Of a stretch of DNA of 64,000 nucleotides, positions 43,405-53,521 are shown one piece after another. Numbering within the stretch: the first letter of the stretch is position 1; every line of letters begins with the position of its first letter. This stretch comes from Desulfococcaceae bacterium HSG9 (GTDB taxonomy: Bacteria; Desulfobacterota; Desulfobacteria; Desulfobacterales; JAUCGF01), in NCBI GenBank assembly GCA_030378005.1, contig JAUCGF010000075.1:1-64000 (forward strand). Direction: 5' to 3'. Position numbers and translations under genes: made by a program. The notes under the pieces are model-generated. The model saw only the letters and a program-made list of their open reading frames with translations, was not told the DNA's origin and did no database searches.

Positions 43405-46008
43405 TTAAATTACAATATTCACCAGTTTATTTTTTACCACGATCACTTTTTTAATCGTCTTGCCATTTAAAAATTTCTGAGCCCGCTCATCAGCCAGTGC
43501 TGTCTCCTGAATGGTATTCTTATCGGCATCCGCGGCAATATTGAATCGGCTCCTTAATTTGCCATTCACCTGAACGACGATTAAAAGCTCTTTTTTTATC
43601 AAAGCTTCTTTACTGAAAGATGGCCAGGGTTGCGATAAAACACTTCCGGATCGACCCAGTTCAACCCATAATTCTTCGGCAAAATGGGGCGTGATCGGCG
43701 CAAGCAAAAGAACGGCCGATTCGATGGCAAAACGCCATACAGCATCAGTCGATGCTATGTTAAAATCAGGCTTGATTGAATACATGGTATTCACCAGTTC
43801 CATAACAGCACTGATGGCGGTATTGAAATGAAACCGTTCTTCGATGTCGGTAGTAACTTTTTTTATGGTGCGATGCGTTTTTTGATACAGTTCTTTCAAG
43901 TCGCCCTCAAGGTCATCCGCGTGACCGTCATAAGGCAGACTGTTTTTTATATCATCTATATAGGTGCAGGTCAGTCGCCAAACCCGGTTAAGAAAGCGGA
44001 AACTCCCTTCAATTCCCTGATCGCTCCACTCCAGACTCCTTTCCGGCGGTGCAGCAAAAAGACAAAATAAACGGGTTGTATCCGCACCATATTTATTAAG
44101 CAGGATGCTCGGTTCAATGACATTTTTTTTGGATTTGGACATCTTTTCGGTGCGGCCTATTTTGACCGGAGCATCACATTTATCACAAAAGCGTTGTTCA
44201 CCATCGATCCGGATGTCATCGGGATGTAAAAAACCATGTTGCGGACACGCCGTCGTCTCCTTGCACACCATTCCCTGGGTGAGCAGACGGGTGAAAGGTT
44301 CTTTATACTTAACCAAGCCGAAATGATGAAGCACGCGTGTGAAATACCTTGAATAGAGCAGATGTAAAATAGCATGTTCCACACCGCCGATGTATTGATC
44401 CACGGGCATCCAATAATCAACCGCGTCTTGTTTAAATATGCCCTGATTCCAATCAGGGCTACAGTAGCGTTCAAAATACCATGAAGACTCGACAAACGTG
44501 TCCATCGTATCTGTCTCGCGGGTAGCGTCCTGCCCACATTCAGGGCATTGGGTGTGTAAAAATTCATCCAAAGCACCTAATGGTGAGCCTCCGCCCTCAA
44601 GCAAACTGACATTTTCAGGAAGAATGACCGGCAAATCTTCCTCTTTAACGGGAACGATACCGCATGTCGGACAATGTACCATGGGAATGGGTGCGCCCCA
44701 ATAGCGTTGCCGGGATATTCCCCAATCACGCAGGCGAAAACTGACCGTTTTTTGTCCCATACCTTTTTTTTCAAGATCGGCAGTGATGGCGTCAATTGCT
44801 GATTTATTGTTCATGCCGTTAAACTCACCGGAGTTGATCATCACGCCTTCATCCGTATAGGCCGCAGTCATTGTTTCAGCTTGGATATCAGTGTCAGGCG
44901 GCTGAACAACAGGTATGATTTCCAGATTGTATTTTTGCGCAAATTCAAAATCACGCTGGTCATGGGCCGGAACGGACATAACCGCGCCTGTGCCGTATTC
45001 CATAAGGGCAAAATTGGCGGTATAGATCGGCATCCGTTTTCCACTGGCCGGATTGATGCAATAGGCACCGGTGAACACACCTTCTTTTTCGTAAGATTCA
45101 AGTGCTTTAACCGAACGATCCTGCAAGGCCATGCGTTCCGTGAAAGCGTTTACGTCACTTTCATGAGCAGTATTTCGAGCCAGCAGAGGCACAAGCGGAT
45201 GTTCAGGAGCCAGACACATGAAAGTAGCCCCATAGATTGTATCCGGGCGTGTGGTGAAAACGGTGATAACATCATCCGATGGTGTGGATGCGCTTTCTTC
45301 AATCTTAAAACGAAGTTCAGCACCGTAACTTTTGCCGATCCAGTTTTTCTGCATCTGCACAACTTTATCGGGCCATCCGGGCAATTTATCACAATGAACG
45401 AGAAGGTCTTCGGCATAATCGGTTATTCGCAAAAACCATTGAGATAATTTTTTCTGACGTACCGGTTGGCCGCATCGCCAACAAGCACCGGCCTCAACCT
45501 GTTCATTAGCTAATACCGTTTGGCAGGGTTGGCACCAATTAACATAAGATTCCTTGCGATAAGCCATATCTTCGGCGAACATTTTTAAAAAGAGCCACTG
45601 TTCCCAACGGTAATAATCGGGCGTGCAAGTGGCCAGTTCACGGCTCCAATCATAGCTGAAACCGAGGCTTTTTAACTGGCCGCGCATAGTGTCTATATTT
45701 TGAGTCGTCCATACAGCCGGATGGGAATTATTGGCAATGGCCGCATTCTCCGCCGGCATCCCAAAAGCGTCCCATCCCATGGGATGCAGCACATTAAAAC
45801 CTTGCATCCGTTTGTAACGCGCAATCACATCACCAATGGTATAGTTGCGCACATGTCCTATATGAATGTTGCCCGATGGATAGGGAAACATTTCAAGAAG
45901 ATAATATTTTTTTTTAGCGGCCTCTTCTCTAACAGCAAACAGCCCGGACGTTTCCCATTCGTTTTGCCATTTGGCTTCAATATTCGCCGCTTTGTATTTT
46001 TCATCCAT
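43405..46008 (-). CDS. leuS: Leucyl-tRNA synthetase
   Basis: 867 residues, a normal length. Class I motifs: [13 protein letters not shown] (HIGH, near residue 42) and [10 protein letters not shown] (KMSKS, near 618). Editing-domain signatures [13 protein letters not shown] and a zinc-type CPTCG/CPECG region are present. The ATG is preceded by GGAG. Charges tRNA-Leu with leucine. A hairpin plus T-run upstream may attenuate it. Confidence 0.97.
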   Translation of the reverse strand: MDEKYKAANIEAKWQNEWETSGLFAVREEAAKKKYYLLEMFPYPSGNIHIGHVRNYTIGDVIARYKRMQGFNVLHPMGWDAFGMPAENAAIANNSHPAVWTTQNIDTMRGQLKSLGFSYDWSRELATCTPDYYRWEQWLFLKMFAEDMAYRKESYVNWCQPCQTVLANEQVEAGACWRCGQPVRQKKLSQWFLRITDYAEDLLVHCDKLPGWPDKVVQMQKNWIGKSYGAELRFKIEESASTPSDDVITVFTTRPDTIYGATFMCLAPEHPLVPLLARNTAHESDVNAFTERMALQDRSVKALESYEKEGVFTGAYCINPASGKRMPIYTANFALMEYGTGAVMSVPAHDQRDFEFAQKYNLEIIPVVQPPDTDIQAETMTAAYTDEGVMINSGEFNGMNNKSAIDAITADLEKKGMGQKTVSFRLRDWGISRQRYWGAPIPMVHCPTCGIVPVKEEDLPVILPENVSLLEGGGSPLGALDEFLHTQCPECGQDATRETDTMDTFVESSWYFERYCSPDWNQGIFKQDAVDYWMPVDQYIGGVEHAILHLLYSRYFTRVLHHFGLVKYKEPFTRLLTQGMVCKETTACPQHGFLHPDDIRIDGEQRFCDKCDAPVKIGRTEKMSKSKKNVIEPSILLNKYGADTTRLFCLFAAPPERSLEWSDQGIEGSFRFLNRVWRLTCTYIDDIKNSLPYDGHADDLEGDLKELYQKTHRTIKKVTTDIEERFHFNTAISAVMELVNTMYSIKPDFNIASTDAVWRFAIESAVLLLAPITPHFAEELWVELGRSGSVLSQPWPSFSKEALIKKELLIVVQVNGKLRSRFNIAADADKNTIQETALADERAQKFLNGKTIKKVIVVKNKLVNIVI

Positions 46009-46123
46009 TATTCATTCAACTCCGTATTCGGATGTATCTGTCATTTATTCTGTTACTACCGAAGTTTCTATTGCCACACTCCTTTTGAAATTGCAAGAAT
46101 AATCCTGATGGTAAAAGTAAAGG

Positions 46124-46148
46124 AAAAGCCGTTCAATTGATGAACGGC
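46124..46148 (-). terminator. Hairpin with T-run upstream of leuS
   Basis: On the minus strand GCCGTTCA pairs with TGAACGGC (46128-46148), followed by TTTTCCTTTT. It lies between leuS and the divergent pilin operon, so it is either an attenuator in the leuS leader or an unrelated hairpin. Confidence 0.4.
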
Positions 46149-46432
46149 TATCTTTCGATTAACATAGTTTACATATAACTATTATCAGAGTTTGCCCTCA
46201 TTGCAAACGAAATTCTTTAAATATAGATATAAACGAACCGCTGGTGTATTTGGGTAAATTATTTTTTGGAACCCCCTGCCTCTATCCTGTTGTCTGACAA
46301 ATTATGGTTTTTCAATAACAGTATGCTTTAATCATACTTGATCGGCCGCTTTTATTATCCATTTTTACTCTCTGCATAAATTGAATTTATATAACTATAT
46401 GATATTACAGTAATAAAAAAATATATTCCGCT

Positions 46433-46449
46433 TTGGCACGATTTATGCA
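46433..46449 (+). promoter_or_regulatory. Sigma-54 (RpoN) promoter of the minor pilin operon
   Basis: TTGGCACGATTTATGCA has GG and GC exactly 10 bp apart as in the -24/-12 consensus, about 90 bp before the first pilin start. Type IV pilin genes in deltaproteobacteria and gammaproteobacteria are often RpoN-dependent. Confidence 0.7.
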
Positions 46450-46538
46450 TCACCTATTAGCAAGTGTATGAAAAAAATGCAAAATGGTTAGAAAATTTTC
46501 AAGTAATCTGAAATACATCATTTTTTAAGGAGGAAACA

Positions 46539-47072
46539 ATGAAAACAACAGACAGAAAAAACAACAGTGAATCCGGTTTTTCAATGGTTGAAGCTTTGGT
46601 TTCGATGGCAATCCTGGCAATTATCGCAGCCATAGCGATTCCTAATCTGATTACGTTCAAGCAAAATTCGCAATTAAGCGCAGCCAGCAGGGAGCTTTTT
46701 TCAGGTTTTCAGCAAGCTAAAATGACAGCGATTAAAAGAAACGCCAATTGCACTATCACTTTCAATCAACCTGTTGCCGGAACAACCTATGATTACGTTG
46801 TTTATGTGGATGAGAATAATGACCTGAAATACGATACAAACGAAGAAATTATCGTCAGCCAACTTTGGGAGCAATCTGCAAACATAGACAGCGTTATTCC
46901 TATTTCTTTTTTGGATAATGACGAAGGAAACCCGAGCATCGCTTTCAGCCCTTACGGATTACCCTCAGACAAAGATGGAAAATTGGTAAACGGAACGATT
47001 ACGTTGACAAATCCCAACAGAGTTAAAAATCTGGAACTGTCCATTGTGGGCAATGTCAAAATCACCAGTTAG
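46539..47072 (+). CDS. GspH/FimT-like minor type IV pilin
   Basis: 177 residues behind a strong AAGGAGGAAA ribosome site. The prepilin leader ends in SESG, followed by FSMVEALVSMAILAIIAAIAI, the N-methylated pilin helix cleaved and methylated by PilD (Gly-Phe with Glu at +5). The C-terminal part matches the GspH/FimT fold (SREL then QAKMTAIKRNANCTITF). FimT/GspH minor pilins help start pilus or pseudopilus assembly. First gene of the operon. Confidence 0.85.
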   Translation: MKTTDRKNNSESGFSMVEALVSMAILAIIAAIAIPNLITFKQNSQLSAASRELFSGFQQAKMTAIKRNANCTITFNQPVAGTTYDYVVYVDENNDLKYDTNEEIIVSQLWEQSANIDSVIPISFLDNDEGNPSIAFSPYGLPSDKDGKLVNGTITLTNPNRVKNLELSIVGNVKITS

Positions 47073-47114
47073 GTCTATCGTAAATTTGGGGGTCGTAAAT
47101 TAGGAGATTTATAA

Positions 47115-47810
47115 ATGAATACGACACTAAAAAATAAAAACGGTTTTACGCTTATCGAAATACTAGTTGCCATGGCGGTTGGTATGACGGTCATGTACAT
47201 GATTTACACCTTCTTCTACCTGCAACAGAAAACCTATATCAATCAGAGCGAAATTACCGCAATTCAGCAAGATATAGTTGGTGCCATGCATATTATGGAG
47301 CGAGACATCAGATTGGCCGGTTATGATGCTACAGGTGAAGCCAAATCAGGAACTGTAAAACCTGGATTTTTAACCCCCACTAGTGCTGATGTCATTAAAT
47401 TTTCGGCCGATTTAACAGGTGATGAAGATTTAGACGACACGGGCGAAATTTTATCCTATTCATTGGTGGGAAGCAGCATTGTTCGGATTGATGAATCAGA
47501 TCTGGCGAATCCAGGAGTGCTGATAAGCGGTGTTGATGCCTTCGACATTCGCTATTTAGACAAAGATGGAAATTCGACGAGTTCTTTGTCTGATATTCGA
47601 TCTGTACAAATAACAATAGTAGTCCGAACCGGACGTGCCGATTATAACTACACAAACAGTGAATCATACTATCCAAACAATGATACGACTGCAACACCAA
47701 TTTACAATGCTCCCAATGATAATTTCCGCCGGCGCGTTATGGCCACTCAGATTTTATGCCGAAATATGGGGTTGAGTCCAAAAGCGACAGGTTCCGTTAT
47801 ACCTTCCTAA
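47115..47810 (+). CDS. pilW: PilW-like minor pilin
   Basis: 231 residues with leader KNKNG|FTLIEILVAMAVGMTVMYMIYTFF, a prepilin peptidase site with Glu +5. The conserved MERDIRLAGYDATGE segment is typical of PilW. A GGAG ribosome site lies before the start. PilW is a minor pilin of the type IVa initiation complex with FimU/PilV/PilX and PilY1. Confidence 0.85.
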   Translation: MNTTLKNKNGFTLIEILVAMAVGMTVMYMIYTFFYLQQKTYINQSEITAIQQDIVGAMHIMERDIRLAGYDATGEAKSGTVKPGFLTPTSADVIKFSADLTGDEDLDDTGEILSYSLVGSSIVRIDESDLANPGVLISGVDAFDIRYLDKDGNSTSSLSDIRSVQITIVVRTGRADYNYTNSESYYPNNDTTATPIYNAPNDNFRRRVMATQILCRNMGLSPKATGSVIPS

Positions 47811-48003
47811 TAGCTCCATTGAAGGCCAGCTATATCAACCGGTGTAAAAAAAGTTATAGATTCAGATATATGAAAGGCCGTTTTTTGCCCCTCTGCTCCC
47901 GTTGCATTGTCAATTGATAAACATTAAAACTTAATCAAAATTATCAACAACTTGGAAATATAAATTTATCAAACCTGTTCCACTATGGCGAAAGGTTGAA
48001 ACC

Positions 48004-48393
48004 ATGAAACAACAACACGGATTCACATTAATTGAAGTTTTGATCACTATGGCCATTTTCAGCATCGGTATTCTAGCGCTGGCCGCCATGCAAATCAGTG
48101 GAATGAGTTCAAACCAATTTGCCCGCACCTTGGCCACAGCATCCACATTGGCGGGTGATAAAATTGAACGAATGACGTTGACCGATTCCGACCATACCTC
48201 TCTGGACGCTGGGACAGCTCACTCAGAAACATACACCGAAGGGCAGATTAGTTATACAGTTAATTGGACGGTTACAGATGATCTGCCCGCAACGGGCTCA
48301 AAAACCGTGAATATAGAGATCACTTGGCACTACGGTGATAAGAATAGAAAACTAAACGTCACATACATTAAAGGCAACCGAGGTGCATCATGA
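48004..48393 (+). CDS. pilV: PilV-like minor pilin
   Basis: 129 residues with a very short leader (MKQQHG) and FTLIEVLITMAIFSIGILALAAMQ, the PilV signature, then ATASTLAGDKIERM. Its stop overlaps the pilX start by 4 bp (ATGA). The 190-bp gap from pilW contains no other gene. Confidence 0.85.
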   Translation: MKQQHGFTLIEVLITMAIFSIGILALAAMQISGMSSNQFARTLATASTLAGDKIERMTLTDSDHTSLDAGTAHSETYTEGQISYTVNWTVTDDLPATGSKTVNIEITWHYGDKNRKLNVTYIKGNRGAS

Positions 48394-48860
48394 TGAAGAC
48401 AGTGAATGTGAATAACGAAAAAGGCAGCGTTCTGATCCCAGCACTTATGATTATGGTGTTGATGACAATTATGGGTTTTTCCATCGCAGCAACCACAACC
48501 ATGGGGTTAAAGGTGGCAGCTAATAAAAAATACCATAAGACGGCGTTTATTTCAGCGGAATCCGCGCTTTCGTATGTCATGGTTAACGTTAATTTGTATG
48601 GTAATGACAATAGCACGGTGGGCAATAAAATTTATTTCCCTGACAACTCAAACCCGGATAACAAGTATCAATTAAGTTCGGAAAACGATCAATTTTTCCA
48701 CGGATCGGTTGAATATGTCGGCTCAAGAATGGTGCCAAGAGGCTCCGGCTCCGAAGCGGGCCTGTTCCGAGCGCATGACTACCAGATCGCCTGCACAGGT
48801 TATGGGCCGGTCAGTTCTAAAAGTATTGTAAACTCTGGTTTTTATCGCATCGGTTATTAA
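48390..48860 (+). CDS. pilX: PilX-like minor pilin
   Basis: 156 residues. The leader is followed by KGSVLIPALMIMVLMTIMGFSI, the PilX N-terminal pattern (GSVLIxxL rather than GFTLIE) and the AESAL motif typical of PilX. It overlaps pilV by 4 bp, indicating coupled translation. It works with PilY1 in the tip complex. Confidence 0.82.
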   Translation: MMKTVNVNNEKGSVLIPALMIMVLMTIMGFSIAATTTMGLKVAANKKYHKTAFISAESALSYVMVNVNLYGNDNSTVGNKIYFPDNSNPDNKYQLSSENDQFFHGSVEYVGSRMVPRGSGSEAGLFRAHDYQIACTGYGPVSSKSIVNSGFYRIGY

Positions 48861-48938
48861 TCAGTTCACCTATTGGTAAACTGCTGATTTCCAAATAACA
48901 CTGATACTACGAACAATATAAGAAGGAGAAAGAAGAAA

Positions 48939-51900
48939 ATGAAATTACGAATGCAACATATCAAAATCAGCGCTATGGTGTTCTTAGGTATTTTTTTGCT
49001 CTATCAGCATGTATGGGCGGCGGTGTCTATACCTATTTATGCCATCAGCTCCACGTCGAGCGTCAGCGAAGATGACACAGGGACTGCGACCTTCACAATC
49101 TCCGTCATAACCAATAACAGAACCTCCAGCATCACACTTAAACTATCGGGCACGGGCACGGACGGCACCGACTATGAAAACTTTGTGGATGCGGTGACCA
49201 CTGCGGCAACCGCGGCGACATACGTGACCATTGATGGAACTCCTACGGCTGACGAAATCACGCTGACCTTTGACAAGAAGTTCGTCACCGGAAATTTCGT
49301 CTTCTCAATGCAAGCCCTTGACGACGCAGATGTGGAAGGCACGGAGACCATTATCGTCACTCTGAGCAGTACAGACAATGTCGACATTACCACCGCGACA
49401 GCCACCACCAATATCACCGATTCAACGACGACAACAACATCCTCTTCAACGGCGACAACAACTTCCTCTTCAACGGCGACAACAACATCCTCTTCAACGG
49501 CGACAACAACATCCTCTTCAACGACAACGACAACGACGACTGCCCCTACAACGACAACGACCACTGCCCCTACGACAACAACGACGACTGCCCCTACGAC
49601 TACAACGACGACTGCCGCCCCTACGACTACAACGACGACTGCCCCTACAACGACAACGACGACTGCCCCTACAACTACAACGACAACAACGACAACTCCT
49701 ACTACTCCTACGACGATTCCCACGCCTTCATCTTCGGATGGTGACATCTGCGTCTTTAACGAAACCTCCGACGACGTGGTGCCTAATATCTTTATTTTGT
49801 TAGACACCGGCGCGGGCATGGAACAGATTATTTGGCATAAGGACTATAATAACAGCGTTGATTACACCCCCACAGTATCTGAACCCAAAGAAGTAATCTC
49901 AGATACCATCACTTCCACTTCCATTCTCGCTGCCAACGGTTTTTATCATGCCAACGGTTATGGTATCTTACCGAATAAATGTGTTTTGGTGAAAGTGCCA
50001 GACGGTTTGAATATTGACAAAGAATCCGGTTTAACCGCTGATTCATGCAGCGACGGGTTTGGAACATGGACAATCAATGGCAAAACGATAAAATTGCCTG
50101 CCGTACCCGGAGGGTCGAATGACAAAACAGATGGAGTTTCAGATCAAGCCGCCCATTTCCGGTATAGCGCCAATTATCTGAACTGGATTTTTTTCAGTGG
50201 AGAATATACTGGCACCGGTGACGATTTTGAGGCATTCAGCCGTTTATACTTTGCCAAAAAAGCAATGATGATAACGGGAAAGATGACAGCAAACAAAGCC
50301 AGGTTGGGGCTTTGGTATTTAAATTCCGATCCTACCCAGGCGCAGCCGATCCAAAGTGATTATGTCACTTCATTCGATGATTCCGATCCGAATAACAATG
50401 TTTTAGATTCGGCCTTTGTCAATAACGTCAATGGAATGAAAACGCCTTCGACGCCTTATTCGCCTCTGGCCTACGGTTTGTCAGCGGTGGCCGGAAAATA
50501 CAACAGCCCGTCAGCCGACGCCCTTCAATACGAATGTCAGAAAAATTTTGTCATCGTTGTTTCACCGGGTGTATCTTCCGATGATCAGAGTGCGGACAAC
50601 TCAAGCAATCCCGACAGCTTTTCTGATTATGATAATGATGGCGAAGGTACCATTAAAAGAGGGGATGAACCCTTCACTATTCCTATAAAAGGTGTAGGCG
50701 ATAATGCCGGTTCCACCTATCTTGATGATGTGGCTCACTACCTATACACTCATGATATGATCACCTATCAAGAAGGCGGCAAAACCGCAGGTATGCAGAA
50801 TATTATCACCTATACAGTCGGTTTTAAGGGAGATTTGGAGAGCAAACTTTTTCTGATTAACACTTCCAATAACGGTAACGGACATCCCAATCTGTATGAT
50901 CCGAATGACTCAGAATACGGCAAATATCATTTTGAAGCCGAATCACCTGAAGGATTGGCCACGGCGATTATGAGGGCCATAAACGACATTTTGAACCGTT
51001 CCAGTTCTTTCACCGCGCCGGTTGTGCCGGTTACCCGAACCACCAGCGGCGATAGAATCTACCTCTCCTTTTTTAAACCGGATGTGGTCAATTTTTGGGA
51101 AGGTAATGTCGCCAAGTACGGCATTAACACAGATGTGCGCTATAAGCTGACGGATGAAGCCTTGCAATCCTTGAGGGAAGAAACTGTTGAAACCGTTATT
51201 GATCCTAACACAGTTCCACCGACAACGACGATTGACCCTGCCATACCTGTAGATGTTATGGCAAAATTGGAAAATTTAAAAAATGTGGGGTATGAAAGCG
51301 AAGTTGACTTTCTCGCCGCTTTGAAAAATGATGCCGGTCTGACTGAGCTTGAAATCACTTCGCATCAATCGTTAATTTTATACCATGCCAATTTTGGCAC
51401 CATGCAACTCGTAGATAAAAATGGCGACCCCGCAACTTGGCCTAACGGCGCGATGAAAGATACAGCGGAACCTTACTGGCAGACCAAAGATTGGGCGACC
51501 GTGGGAAAAAGCAACTATATTAATAATGCCGATAGGGAAATATACACATGGCTGAATCAGAATGCCAACTGGTCCGCCTCGATTCGTACAGACGAAAATG
51601 CGTTTACAACCGCCAATACAAGCATTGACGACCTCCTGCTCGGCAGTCCGTTTAGACCAAGGGAAAAGCTCATCAATTATATCCGGGGTGCGGATGCATT
51701 TGATGAAGACGGTGACGGCGACAGAGCCGAAAACAGAGCTATTATCACGGGTGATGTCCTTCATAGTGAACCGACCGTGGTTTATTATAACGATTCTGTC
51801 CGGGTGGTCTTTTTCGGAGCTAATGATGGCATGTTGCATGCGGTTGCAGATGAGGACGGTACTGAAAAGTGGGCCTTTATTCCACCGGATGTCCTCCATC

Positions 51901-53426
51901 GGTTAAAGGATATCAAAGACGGTGTCGGACACCAGAACTATGTCGATCTCAGTGCTAAAGTGTATATCAAAGACGCCAACGAAGACGGTAACATTGAAGA
52001 GACTGATGGCGATCAGGCGATTTTGGTGTGCGGTGAAAGAAAAGGCGGCGATGTCTATTTTGCCTTGGATATTACTGACCCTGATAATCCGAAATTTTTA
52101 TGGCGCATCAGCTCGTTCGACGATTCATTTAGTGGACCTGGAGCGACAGCGGCACCTGACTGGAAACTTCCGGCAGATGCCGCGCCTGATTATGTAATCC
52201 CGGAAATGGGCGAGAGTTGGTCAGAACCACAGTTCGGCAAGGTTTTAACCGCAACACCGACAATAAATCCGGGCACTCTAGAGGAGGTAATCGATCCCAC
52301 AGATATTGAGGATGTGATGTTTATCGGCGGCGGCTATCGGTCGGACAATTCATCCGGCAATACCGTACTGATTATCAAGGTTCAGACCGGTGAGGTGTTA
52401 AAACAATTCAATAGTGCCATGAGTCCTGCCACAGGCATGGATTACAGTATCGCCTCCCAGTTGGCCATCGTTGATGAAAATGACAACGGCTATATCGATA
52501 AGCTCTATGTAGGCGATTTGGGTGGGCAAATCTGGCGGTTTGGAAAATTCTATGATTACAGCTCAACAGATTACAGCTTCCCTGATAGTGATGAAAATAT
52601 TAATAACTGGACCGCCCATATCTTATTTAAAACTGAAACTTACCGTAAGTTTTTCTACCGGCCGAATGTCACTTTGGATGAAGGTTTTGACGCTGTTTTC
52701 ATCGGTTCTGGAGATCGAGAGAATTCCTGCGACGACGGTGTTATCACAGACGACAACGGCACTATTATCGGGTATGAATATAATCGGGTGTATATGCTGA
52801 AAGATGTTCACTCTTCCAAAACCCTTACCGATTATGACGTCACAACCGGGAAGGATGTGGATTTGGTTAATATTACCATTGAAACCAACCCTAAACCAAA
52901 TCTAAAATCACCGCCTATCGCCGATAACCCCGCTACTGTGGATCGAGATGAAAGCGATCCGCAAAAAGTGGATTACGAAACGTCGGAATGGAACGAAATT
53001 AATGTAGACCCTTTAGAGAACGATCTGGCTGATTGGGGCTGGTACATCAATCTTGCGGGAAGTGAGAAAGTGCTTGCCGAAGGAGTACTCTTTGCCGAAG
53101 TGCTATATATCACCACGTTCACGCTTAATGATGATCCCTGCACCCCAGGCGGTGATGGAAAGCTTTACGCGTTTGACTACCTGACCGCCGAATCGGTGTT
53201 GGATTTTGACAATGACGGCACAATGGAGCGGAGCGTTCCCCTGGGCGGAGGTATTCCTTCCAAACCGGTTCTGGTGATACCGGAAAGCGGCGAATTGAAA
53301 CTGTTTATCTCCGTAGGCAGCACCCTGGGAGATCCCAATAGTCTCTCAACGGAAGCCGGCATTATGGCCATTAATCCCAAAGAGCCTGGCCTTAATTTTT
53401 TCTTCCGCTGGTGGAAAGATTTTTAA
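48939..53426 (+). CDS. pilY1: PilY1-like type IV pilus tip adhesin with Calx-beta domain and Thr-rich linker
   Basis: 1495 residues behind a GGAG site. A signal peptide (ISAMVFLGIFLLYQHVWA) leads into a Calx-beta-like domain (residues about 30-160: SSVSEDDTGTATFTIS ... DDADVEGTETIIVTL). A Thr/Ser/Pro-rich low-complexity linker follows (about 165-265). Next is a von Willebrand-like start with a weak MIDAS (ILLDTGAGME) and the C-terminal PilC/PilY1 beta-propeller with calcium loops (DANEDGNIEETDGD near 1010; DENDNGYIDKLYVGDLGG near 1180). PilY1 sits at the pilus tip, aiding adhesion, extension and surface sensing. The repeat linker and N-terminal Calx-beta domain are unusual. Confidence 0.88.
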   Translation: MKLRMQHIKISAMVFLGIFLLYQHVWAAVSIPIYAISSTSSVSEDDTGTATFTISVITNNRTSSITLKLSGTGTDGTDYENFVDAVTTAATAATYVTIDGTPTADEITLTFDKKFVTGNFVFSMQALDDADVEGTETIIVTLSSTDNVDITTATATTNITDSTTTTTSSSTATTTSSSTATTTSSSTATTTSSSTTTTTTTAPTTTTTTAPTTTTTTAPTTTTTTAAPTTTTTTAPTTTTTTAPTTTTTTTTTPTTPTTIPTPSSSDGDICVFNETSDDVVPNIFILLDTGAGMEQIIWHKDYNNSVDYTPTVSEPKEVISDTITSTSILAANGFYHANGYGILPNKCVLVKVPDGLNIDKESGLTADSCSDGFGTWTINGKTIKLPAVPGGSNDKTDGVSDQAAHFRYSANYLNWIFFSGEYTGTGDDFEAFSRLYFAKKAMMITGKMTANKARLGLWYLNSDPTQAQPIQSDYVTSFDDSDPNNNVLDSAFVNNVNGMKTPSTPYSPLAYGLSAVAGKYNSPSADALQYECQKNFVIVVSPGVSSDDQSADNSSNPDSFSDYDNDGEGTIKRGDEPFTIPIKGVGDNAGSTYLDDVAHYLYTHDMITYQEGGKTAGMQNIITYTVGFKGDLESKLFLINTSNNGNGHPNLYDPNDSEYGKYHFEAESPEGLATAIMRAINDILNRSSSFTAPVVPVTRTTSGDRIYLSFFKPDVVNFWEGNVAKYGINTDVRYKLTDEALQSLREETVETVIDPNTVPPTTTIDPAIPVDVMAKLENLKNVGYESEVDFLAALKNDAGLTELEITSHQSLILYHANFGTMQLVDKNGDPATWPNGAMKDTAEPYWQTKDWATVGKSNYINNADREIYTWLNQNANWSASIRTDENAFTTANTSIDDLLLGSPFRPREKLINYIRGADAFDEDGDGDRAENRAIITGDVLHSEPTVVYYNDSVRVVFFGANDGMLHAVADEDGTEKWAFIPPDVLHRLKDIKDGVGHQNYVDLSAKVYIKDANEDGNIEETDGDQAILVCGERKGGDVYFALDITDPDNPKFLWRISSFDDSFSGPGATAAPDWKLPADAAPDYVIPEMGESWSEPQFGKVLTATPTINPGTLEEVIDPTDIEDVMFIGGGYRSDNSSGNTVLIIKVQTGEVLKQFNSAMSPATGMDYSIASQLAIVDENDNGYIDKLYVGDLGGQIWRFGKFYDYSSTDYSFPDSDENINNWTAHILFKTETYRKFFYRPNVTLDEGFDAVFIGSGDRENSCDDGVITDDNGTIIGYEYNRVYMLKDVHSSKTLTDYDVTTGKDVDLVNITIETNPKPNLKSPPIADNPATVDRDESDPQKVDYETSEWNEINVDPLENDLADWGWYINLAGSEKVLAEGVLFAEVLYITTFTLNDDPCTPGGDGKLYAFDYLTAESVLDFDNDGTMERSVPLGGGIPSKPVLVIPESGELKLFISVGSTLGDPNSLSTEAGIMAINPKEPGLNFFFRWWKDF
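49430..49735 (+). repeat. Low-complexity repeat coding the Thr-rich linker of PilY1
   Basis: Runs of ACGACAACAACG-type codons and repeated TCTTCAACGGCG units encode TTTSSS/APTTTTT blocks. In-frame, so length changes alter linker length without frameshifts. Confidence 0.8.
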
Positions 53427-53521
53427 GGTATCTAGCAAATATATTGATGTAACATATAATATTATAAACCATTTTAACATATTGCCAAATCAATTTTAAG
53501 TCGATTTAATAGGAGGGAACC

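Larger units (their letters stand above)
46009..46538. other. Divergent leuS/pilin intergenic region
   Basis: This 530-bp spacer holds the leuS-side hairpin (46124-46148) and the sigma-54 promoter of the pilin operon (46433-46449). Otherwise it is AT-rich with no open gene or tRNA recognised. Confidence 0.6.

Noticed and set aside
46009-46538. tRNA gene in the large leuS/pilin spacer
   Set aside because: No cloverleaf or TTCGA-type T-loop was found by eye.
49430-49735. CRISPR-like or satellite repeat
   Set aside because: The repeats are in-frame Thr/Ser/Pro codons inside pilY1.
49172-49819. 215-residue Val-rich protein on the minus strand
   Set aside because: It is the antisense reading of the Thr-rich linker of pilY1; no ribosome site or family.
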